This document shows positions 30,047-35,725 of a stretch of 35,725 nt of DNA, in pieces (the first letter of the stretch is position 1; each line of letters starts with the position of its first letter). The notes under the pieces were generated by a model. It made no database searches and was not told where the DNA came from. It worked only from the letters and a program-made list of their open reading frames with translations. The DNA is from Bacteroidia bacterium. Lineage in GTDB: Bacteria; Bacteroidota; Bacteroidia; Flavobacteriales; Schleiferiaceae. The position numbers and the translations under genes were made by a program. The stretch spans positions 1-35,725 of the forward strand of contig JAUICR010000006.1 of NCBI GenBank assembly GCA_030427785.1, in the 5' to 3' direction.

Positions 30047-33013
30047 CTATTCTTTAATTAGTGATTTGGTAATACTAAAATCACCGTCACTTATTTTTAC
30101 CAGATACATACCGCTTGGGTATGCAGATAAATCAATGCGAGCGCCTTCCTGCTCACTACCTGAACTTAGTACACTTTGAATTAATACACGTCCAGCTAGG
30201 TCAGTTACGCTAACCTCAGCATTTGCGCTAAGTACTTTACCACTGGTCGAAATCTGTACAATTCCATTTGTAGGATTTGGGAACAGGTTGAGATCAAACT
30301 CTCCACTAGTACTAGCTACATTGCCAGCAGGTGAAGATTTAACCGTAGGAACTACACCCATGTGCCCAAGATCCATTCTAAAGCTAAATCCACCTTTATC
30401 TCGCTTCGAAGTCCTGTTTCGGATGGCCACCACTACTTCATTTGCACCTGATTGGAGAATATTATCCATTGATATATTCGTGTAGCTGTCAAACATATCT
30501 CCGCCATTAAAGCCATTATTCACTTGTCCATTGTCTGTAAAGAGAATATCATGATTCATGGTGCGGTAGTTCACCTTACCCATATCCTCTTCAAGCGCAA
30601 CACTGTGCCCGTTAATGAATATTTGCATATTATCATCCACAAACATTCTAAAGCGTGCGCTAAGGCCGATATTATTGGAAAGGTTAAATGTTTGACGATA
30701 GTAAGTCACTCCACTTGCTGATTTTATAACATCAGAACCCGGTACCGCGTATACGTGATTCCATGGGTAGGGCTGACCTACAATTGCAGGCAAAGTAAAT
30801 GTAGAAGCCGCAGGTACGCTTGCAACTCCAGGCCAAGGATACATATTTGAAGTAGCTGTAGTTACGGTGGTACTTAATTTCCAGTCTGAATCTGAAACAA
30901 GGCTCAGAACATTAGGATCTGGTGTACAGGTAACGGTGAGTCCAAAAACTCCAACCCCATTTCCATAGCCACTTACTAGTACGTAATAAGTATCTCCGGG
31001 CACGGTAGGAACCCCTAACCCGCTTAAGAACCCAAAATACCCACAACCCGCATCATCATTGTCTCCAATAATATCTAAAGATCCGCAGTTACCGCTAAAT
31101 ACTGATAGTCTAGTGTCATAGCTAAGGCCGGTTTCATAGTCGCAAGTATGTATAATGCTATAGGCATCGCTTGCTACAAACTTGTACCATACCCCCGGAG
31201 CTGTTATAGGATAAAACACAGAGTCAGGAGAATCTACAGTGGCATCGATGGTAGTCCCAATCATCATAGACCCACAAGAGAATGGAGTTGCATTTACACA
31301 TAAGTCATTAGCGGGTGGCGGACCTGGTGGAAGTGGAGCAGGAGTAACTCCTGGGTACACACCCACGGCTTTCCAAGCTGAATCTACAATATTAGCTGTG
31401 GCAGTGTCATACAAATCCAAAGCTGCTTGAATAGATCCGGCTCTGGCATCCTCAAAATTTGAGGTAGAACTTAAATACACCGTTAAATTACGGTAAGCAA
31501 TGGCAGCCGCTTTTGTTCTTCCTATAGCAGGTACATTGTACGAATAACTATTGTCATTAGTACCCGCCTCACCTTCTGATAGGATATAAAACCACTTGTT
31601 CTGCACTCCTGAATTATAGTGTACTCCACAAAAGTCATTATATGGTGTTGGATTACATCCTACATTATCCCACCAATAATCACCAAGGTAGGTGTCTGGC
31701 TGACCATATAGATTAGGGTTATTCATAGAGCGAATAGCACCACTACCTCCAATGCCTATATCAGTTCCCATCTGCCAGTCATTAGAGCCTGTGGCATGAT
31801 TCTCTACCATTTCTCCAAAAATATCTGAGAAGGACTCATTTAATGCCCCCGACTCCATTTCGTAAAACAGGTTAGCCGAAAACTGAGTAACACCGTGGGC
31901 AATTTCGTGGCCACAAATATCTAATGCCACCAATGGCCCATAGCCAATACCGTCACCATCACCGTAAGTCATGGCAAATCCATTCCAAAAGGCATTAACA
32001 TAACCAACGCCAGCATGCACATAGGAATAAATAGGAGAACCTAAATCATCATAAGAATCTCTACCATGGGCAGTTTTGAAATAATCATAGGTTTGCTCAG
32101 CTCCCCAGTGTGCTTGCACTCCAGCCCCGTCTGTCCAACCAGTATCTGTAGTGCTGGTAATATCTGTGGCTGCACCATAATTATAGGTATTATTCAATGT
32201 ATAGGTTTCGAAGATTGCACCTAAAGTAGACGCGTCCTCACGAAGTCTAAAGCTATTAGGACCTACCATATCGGCAGTAAAGCTTACTTTACCATTGTAC
32301 AAGCTGTTTCCTGAAGCAGGAACATTTGCCTCATGAATGAGCTCATGCTCGTATACAATCTCACCTTTTGCCGCATCTACATATATGTCTGCCCTACTAA
32401 TTGGGTCGTAGGCAAACACATCATACTTATATACTAAGAAGTTCTTTTTGGAAACCGGATGGTGTAAAACCACCAACTTGCCAGTAGGCGCAAAGGTGTT
32501 TTTATCATTACTCCAAGCATAAACTTTTGCATTTACCTTATCCAATGCCGTTTGCAATCCTTGTGCGGCAGAAATTCGAGGACTAGTATCCAGATTACGG
32601 ACTTTTACAAAATTGCTTGTCACATTCTTTATCATCCCTTCTTTTACATGCAGGGTCACCGTTCGTCCCTCTACATTCAAGCCATTGTATACTTGTTGAT
32701 ATCGATAGTGTGTAAAGCCAAGATTATCTGTTGTGGTTTTAAGCAGTACAAGATTATCCTCTTCTTGCAGACTAAAAATAGTTTTTAAATAGTCTCGTAC
32801 TTCCGTAAAAGGCACGTCACCAGCATAATTCTTTAACTGAGTTTTGGAAGTTTGAGGGTTAAGACTAGTTTGGAGTCCACTAGTACTAGGGTTGTAAATA
32901 GCAGTACTTGTAGGTGAGCCATTTCCTTGTGCAGAAATGGAGTTTGGAATTAGGGAGACACTTATAGCTAAAGCTCCAATTCCGATTATTTTAAAAATAT
33001 TATTGGTTTTCAT
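30047..33013 (-). CDS. Secreted M4 (thermolysin-like) metallopeptidase with T9SS sorting domain
   Basis: The 988-residue protein has a signal peptide (about 1-29), an FTP-type propeptide (about 60-215), an M4 catalytic domain (about 235-555), a linker rich in Pro, a PPC-like domain opening 'ANDLCVNATPFSC' (about 568-697), a jelly-roll-like module (about 705-885), and a type A T9SS sorting domain (about 905-988, 'FPNPTNG'). Catalytic residues: H369-E370-xx-H373 with the third zinc ligand E393 ('NESFSDIF', 20 residues after H373, as in thermolysin) and H465 in 'GVHYNSG', equivalent to the transition-state His. It is an extracellular protease made as a zymogen and exported across the outer membrane by T9SS. 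The start is the ATG read from 33013. Two inverted repeats lie in its upstream region. Confidence 0.96.
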   Translation of the reverse strand: MKTNNIFKIIGIGALAISVSLIPNSISAQGNGSPTSTAIYNPSTSGLQTSLNPQTSKTQLKNYAGDVPFTEVRDYLKTIFSLQEEDNLVLLKTTTDNLGFTHYRYQQVYNGLNVEGRTVTLHVKEGMIKNVTSNFVKVRNLDTSPRISAAQGLQTALDKVNAKVYAWSNDKNTFAPTGKLVVLHHPVSKKNFLVYKYDVFAYDPISRADIYVDAAKGEIVYEHELIHEANVPASGNSLYNGKVSFTADMVGPNSFRLREDASTLGAIFETYTLNNTYNYGAATDITSTTDTGWTDGAGVQAHWGAEQTYDYFKTAHGRDSYDDLGSPIYSYVHAGVGYVNAFWNGFAMTYGDGDGIGYGPLVALDICGHEIAHGVTQFSANLFYEMESGALNESFSDIFGEMVENHATGSNDWQMGTDIGIGGSGAIRSMNNPNLYGQPDTYLGDYWWDNVGCNPTPYNDFCGVHYNSGVQNKWFYILSEGEAGTNDNSYSYNVPAIGRTKAAAIAYRNLTVYLSSTSNFEDARAGSIQAALDLYDTATANIVDSAWKAVGVYPGVTPAPLPPGPPPANDLCVNATPFSCGSMMIGTTIDATVDSPDSVFYPITAPGVWYKFVASDAYSIIHTCDYETGLSYDTRLSVFSGNCGSLDIIGDNDDAGCGYFGFLSGLGVPTVPGDTYYVLVSGYGNGVGVFGLTVTCTPDPNVLSLVSDSDWKLSTTVTTATSNMYPWPGVASVPAASTFTLPAIVGQPYPWNHVYAVPGSDVIKSASGVTYYRQTFNLSNNIGLSARFRMFVDDNMQIFINGHSVALEEDMGKVNYRTMNHDILFTDNGQVNNGFNGGDMFDSYTNISMDNILQSGANEVVVAIRNRTSKRDKGGFSFRMDLGHMGVVPTVKSSPAGNVASTSGEFDLNLFPNPTNGIVQISTSGKVLSANAEVSVTDLAGRVLIQSVLSSGSEQEGARIDLSAYPSGMYLVKISDGDFSITKSLIKE

Positions 33014-33095
33014 ATTAAAACAGATTTGGTTAAAACTTAATTGAACATGTCAAAAAAATCAACCCTGTTTTAATCGCCCCTTCCAATGAGGAAGG
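33014..33095 (-). promoter_or_regulatory. Structured leader region of the M4 peptidase gene
   Basis: ATTAAAACAG (33014-33023) pairs exactly with CTGTTTTAAT (33065-33074), and a second hairpin CCTTCC/GGAAGG (33079-33084/33090-33095) follows. Both lie directly upstream of the start codon in transcript sense. They could form a leader structure of the mRNA or an operator. No TAnnTTTG box was found nearby. Confidence 0.4.
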
Positions 33096-33447
33096 AGCCA
33101 CGAGGATTTTTGCATTGTTGGTTTGGTTGGTTAATTGGTTTTGTGAAATTAGAAAAAAATCCTGACCTTCTATAAAGAAATTGTCTTTTTTGTTATAATC
33201 TTAGTTTTTGATAATCAAATGCTTCAGATTGTTTCCGTTAGAAAATGAGCGGCAACACCCAGAAATGAAAGGTTAAACTTCAATCACCATTACCTTATGT
33301 AAACCATTGCTTAAAAGGGGTTTCAGGCAAGTTGTGTATAAGTGAAAAACCTAAAAAATCATCAACATTATGACTTCAAAATCTTATCAAAAAACCAAAA
33401 AACTTTTCTTGTCATCTATACTTACATTTAGACCATAATTATTTTGC
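33096..33447. other. AT-rich intergenic stretch between the M4 peptidase and bestrophin genes
   Basis: There is no coding frame of substance on either strand. It must contain the divergent promoters of both neighbours, but I could not place them with confidence; a near-match TTATTTTG (33439-33446) abuts the bestrophin ATG. Confidence 0.4.
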
Positions 33448-34350
33448 ATGTTTTTAAAACACAAAAAGTCGGTTCGCTACATTCTTAAATTGAATCGCCT
33501 TGATATGTTTATAGTTTTGATAATCTCTATTGTGGTAGGGCATTTAGATAACTATTTACCCAACGATGTGGCCTTTCCTCTTACTATTCCATCTTTGCTA
33601 GGCACGGCTCTTTCGCTAGTAGTTGCCTTTAGAACCGGGCAAGCTTATGACCGATGGTGGGAGGCACGTAAGCTTTGGGGTGCTATCGTGAATGACTCGC
33701 GTTCACTAGTTCGAGCAGCCGAAACTTATATTACTAGCCCTGATAATTCTAAAGATAAAATGCTGGTCCATAGAATTGGATTGAGACAGATAGCCTGGGT
33801 TTATGCCTTTGGTCAAGTTCTACGAGATCAGGACCCTCTGGAGCACATCGAAAAATTCTTAACAAAAGAAGAATATGAACTTCTCAAACCAAAGCATAAC
33901 GTGCCCAACGCATTGTTGCAAAATCATTCAAAGGACATCAAAAAAGCGCGTGAGGAAGGCTACCTTACAGAGTTTGGGCAGTTAAGGATAGATGAGATTG
34001 TAATGCGATTAGTGGATGCAATGGGCGGATGTGAACGCATTAAAGGAACTATTTTTCCAACTCCTTACAACAGGATTGTTCATATAACAATCCACATTTT
34101 TGCCATTACCCTTACCTTAGGTATTGTAGATTTTATAGGAGTAAGAGAGGTACTTGTAACTTTTTTACTTACTTCCATTTTTTTAGCTTTAGAAAGAGTT
34201 GCACTTATACTGCAAGACCCATGGGAGAACAAACCTAGCGATATTCCCGTAACTTTATTGGCTCAAAAAATTGAAACTGATTTAAAGCAAATGATGGGTG
34301 ATATAGATTTACCCGCCACTAATAAAACAGAAGGATATTACGTGATGTAA
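33448..34350 (+). CDS. Bestrophin/UPF0187 family anion channel
   Basis: The 300-residue protein has the bestrophin (RFP-TM) layout: hydrophobic segments near 18-35 and 45-65, the motif 'AFRTGQAYDRWWEARKLWG' just after the second segment, a long helical cytoplasmic part (85-200), and two further hydrophobic segments around 210-250 ('HIFAITLTLGIVDFIG'). The C-terminal motif 'DPWENKPSDIPV' is typical. Family members form pentameric anion-selective (eukaryotes) or cation-permeable (some bacteria) channels; ion selectivity here is not known. The start at 33448 is preceded almost directly by a TTTTG, so the leader is very short. It is likely monocistronic or paired with the VOC gene 35 nt downstream. 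Confidence 0.92.
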   Translation: MFLKHKKSVRYILKLNRLDMFIVLIISIVVGHLDNYLPNDVAFPLTIPSLLGTALSLVVAFRTGQAYDRWWEARKLWGAIVNDSRSLVRAAETYITSPDNSKDKMLVHRIGLRQIAWVYAFGQVLRDQDPLEHIEKFLTKEEYELLKPKHNVPNALLQNHSKDIKKAREEGYLTEFGQLRIDEIVMRLVDAMGGCERIKGTIFPTPYNRIVHITIHIFAITLTLGIVDFIGVREVLVTFLLTSIFLALERVALILQDPWENKPSDIPVTLLAQKIETDLKQMMGDIDLPATNKTEGYYVM

Positions 34351-34385
34351 TACGTACTTACTAAAATTCAATAAATCACCACGAA

Positions 34386-34757
34386 ATGAAATTAGGAGCA
34401 TTCTCAATAAGCTTGGCCGTAAAAGATTTGGCCACTTCAAAAGCATTTTACGAAAAGTTAGGCTTTACGGCTTTTGGAGGAAACATGGAACACAACTACC
34501 TCATCATGAAAAATGGAAATGCCTTGATAGGTCTGTTTCAAGGGATGTTTGAAAACAATATTCTTACTTTTAATCCGGGCTGGGATGAAAGTGCAAGCCC
34601 ATTAAAGTCGTATGATGATGTACGTGCAATCCAAAAGAAGCTTAAGGAGGATGGATTAACTTTTGAAACCGAGGCCGATGAAGATACAACGGGCCCTGCC
34701 AGCTTTGTAATTACTGATCCTGATGGAAACACAATATTGGTAGACCAGCATTTATAA
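34386..34757 (+). CDS. VOC superfamily (glyoxalase-like) protein
   Basis: The 123-residue protein is one vicinal-oxygen-chelate unit: 'LGAFSISLAVKDLATSKAFYEKLGF' at the N-terminus and 'GPASFVITDPDGNTILVDQHL' at the C-terminus show the paired beta-alpha-beta3 modules. Unlike glyoxalase I, the usual N-terminal metal-binding His is not evident at the start of the first strand ('SISLAV'), while an E/D/Q-rich end could provide a ligand. Substrate is unknown; members range from lyases to resistance proteins. It lies 35 nt after the bestrophin gene and 59 nt before the deacetylase gene on the same strand. Confidence 0.88.
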   Translation: MKLGAFSISLAVKDLATSKAFYEKLGFTAFGGNMEHNYLIMKNGNALIGLFQGMFENNILTFNPGWDESASPLKSYDDVRAIQKKLKEDGLTFETEADEDTTGPASFVITDPDGNTILVDQHL

Positions 34758-34804
34758 TCCTATATTTTCAAGCTTTCCGGATACTTTCACACCCTTCTTT
34801 CAAT

Positions 34805-34812
34805 TAGCTTTG
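34805..34812 (+). promoter_or_regulatory. -7 promoter box of the polysaccharide deacetylase gene (possible leaderless start)
   Basis: TAGCTTTG, a perfect TAnnTTTG match, ends only 4 nt before the ATG at 34817, so transcription would begin at or inside the start codon. No -33 TTG was seen. Confidence 0.4.
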
Positions 34813-34816
34813 ACGC

Positions 34817-35431
34817 ATGATAAAGTTTGTGCATTCTACATGGTGGATGAAGGTGCTTTTGCCAAAAGTAACCTGGACTATTCCCACAAGGGATAAAACC
34901 GTGTATCTCACCTTTGACGATGGGCCACATCCGCAAATTACACCATGGGTGATGGACCAACTTGAAATGGCAAACGCTAAAGCCAGCTTTTTTTTAATTG
35001 GAGAAAACATAACGAAATACCCCGAAGTTTTTAGCACTTTAAAAAAATCGGATCATAGTATTGGCAACCATACTTACAACCACCTCAATGCTTGGACAAC
35101 ACCCAACAGGACCTACCTGGAAAATGTGGATAAATGTGACCAGCTTCACCCATTCAATCTATTTAGACCGCCTTATGGCAAAATAACTAGAGGACTGCGA
35201 GCCGTGATTCAAAAGACTAAAAGAATCATTATGTGGGATATTATCACTTACGACTTTGACGAGGGGTCTACCGCCCAGCAGTGTGTTGAGCGTATAAAAA
35301 AACACGTTCGCCCCGGATCTATCATCGTTTTTCACGACAGTGATAGGGCTTGGAAAAGGCTACAGAGGGCATTGCCCGAAACCTTGGAATACTTAAAAAG
35401 TGAGGGATATAAAATGGAGGCCATTAAATAA
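34817..35431 (+). CDS. Polysaccharide deacetylase family protein (NodB domain)
   Basis: The 204-residue protein is a single NodB/CE4 domain. Motif 1 is 'TFDDGPHP' with D34 (catalytic base) and D35 (metal ligand); motif 2 supplies H85 and H89 ('GNHTYNH'); motif 3 is 'RPPYG' (117-121); motif 4 is near W140-D141; motif 5 contains H173 ('VFHDSD'). All metal and catalytic residues are therefore intact. CE4 enzymes remove acetyl groups from N-acetyl sugars such as peptidoglycan, chitin or poly-GlcNAc; the substrate is not indicated here. A classical signal peptide is not visible. The last codons form one arm of a bidirectional hairpin terminator. Confidence 0.93.
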   Translation: MIKFVHSTWWMKVLLPKVTWTIPTRDKTVYLTFDDGPHPQITPWVMDQLEMANAKASFFLIGENITKYPEVFSTLKKSDHSIGNHTYNHLNAWTTPNRTYLENVDKCDQLHPFNLFRPPYGKITRGLRAVIQKTKRIIMWDIITYDFDEGSTAQQCVERIKKHVRPGSIIVFHDSDRAWKRLQRALPETLEYLKSEGYKMEAIK

Positions 35432-35442
35432 AGGCCTCCATT
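35413..35442. terminator. Bidirectional terminator overlapping the end of the deacetylase gene
   Basis: A perfect 10-bp inverted repeat, AATGGAGGCC (35413-35422) and GGCCTCCATT (35433-35442), with a 10-nt loop. The left arm lies in the deacetylase coding sequence and the loop contains its TAA stop. It separates convergent genes; the flanking T-runs are short. Confidence 0.65.
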
Positions 35443-35451
35443 CTAAGAATT

Positions 35452-35725
35452 TTACTTTACAGACTTATAGCCCGCTTCAGTCCAGGCAGAAAAACCACCC
35501 GCCATATTGTGAACATTGGTGAAGCCAAGTTCCTTCATTTTTTCTACCGCTGTAGCGCTGCGTCCACCGGCATGGCAATACACCACATACTCTTTTGATT
35601 TGTCAAGCTTTGCAATGTCAGATTCAAATTCATCGCTGTACAAATTGATATGAATGGCATTCTCGATATGTCCGCCATCCCACTCAGGGCTACTACGCAC
35701 ATCTACCACCAATACCTCTTCGTTT
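35452..35725 (-). CDS. Rhodanese-like domain protein, partial at its N-terminus
   Basis: The frame runs in from beyond the right edge; 90 residues and the stop are visible. It is a single rhodanese domain: 'VLVVDVRSSPEWDGGHI' then 'AIHINLYS', the active-site loop C50-H-A-G-G-R-S (numbering of the visible part) and 'LGFTNVHNMAGGFSAWTEAG' at the C-terminus. The catalytic Cys is intact, so sulfur transfer via a persulfide is possible. Small single-domain members like this serve sulfur trafficking or detoxification. Whether a signal peptide or another domain precedes it cannot be seen. It is convergent with the deacetylase gene. Confidence 0.92.
   Translation of the reverse strand, partial: NEEVLVVDVRSSPEWDGGHIENAIHINLYSDEFESDIAKLDKSKEYVVYCHAGGRSATAVEKMKELGFTNVHNMAGGFSAWTEAGYKSVK

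Overview
The window reads as chromosomal DNA from a marine-type member of the Bacteroidota (Flavobacteriales-like). The evidence is: two proteins ending in a type IX secretion (T9SS) sorting domain, a DUF2723 membrane protein, DUF3108, DUF3667 and HYC_CC_PP family proteins, Bacteroidota-type -7 promoter boxes (TAnnTTTG), almost no Shine-Dalgarno sites, and low GC. The exact genus cannot be read from the sequence. There is no prophage, insertion sequence, rRNA or CRISPR array; most of the window is housekeeping and conserved hypothetical genes.

Layout. 1-2.5 kb: tail of a probable S41 protease, a gamma-carbonic anhydrase-like protein (-), an Nfu-type Fe-S scaffold (+) and a fatty acid desaturase (-). 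2.6-8.9 kb: pgi, a coiled-coil lipoprotein, a four-helix membrane protein, hflX and recJ (all +). 8.9-15.7 kb, all on the minus strand: an M23 peptidase, a DUF3108 protein, two tandem paralogous small membrane proteins, leuS and a small unknown gene. 15.9-19.5 kb (+): a compact gene set made of a small Cys/His-rich HYC_CC_PP protein, an MbnP-like protein carrying a T9SS sorting domain, and two consecutive di-heme cytochrome c peroxidase (MauG/MbnH-type) lipoproteins. Then come tRNA-Gln (-) and a 1021-residue DUF2723 protein (+).

23.1-30 kb (+): an unknown helical protein, a FrnE-like DsbA oxidoreductase, an AlkB-like dioxygenase gene broken by an in-frame TAA, an orphan Mrr-like restriction endonuclease, a universal stress protein, an HD phosphohydrolase, an MDR dehydrogenase, and a small cluster of DUF3667 protein, unknown protein and thioesterase. 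30-35.7 kb: a T9SS-secreted M4 metallopeptidase (-), a bestrophin-type channel, a VOC protein, a polysaccharide deacetylase (+) and a rhodanese (-) that runs off the right edge.

The most interesting part is the 15.9-19.5 kb set. MbnP and MbnH are known as a pair in which the di-heme enzyme oxidises a tryptophan of MbnP to kynurenine to create a copper site. Here the MbnP-like partner appears to be exported by T9SS, is paired with two different peroxidases, and is preceded by a Cys/His-rich protein. Other points worth a look are the tandem small membrane proteins with an almost invariant C-terminal motif, the alkB nonsense codon, and -7 boxes placed so close to start codons that some mRNAs may be leaderless.
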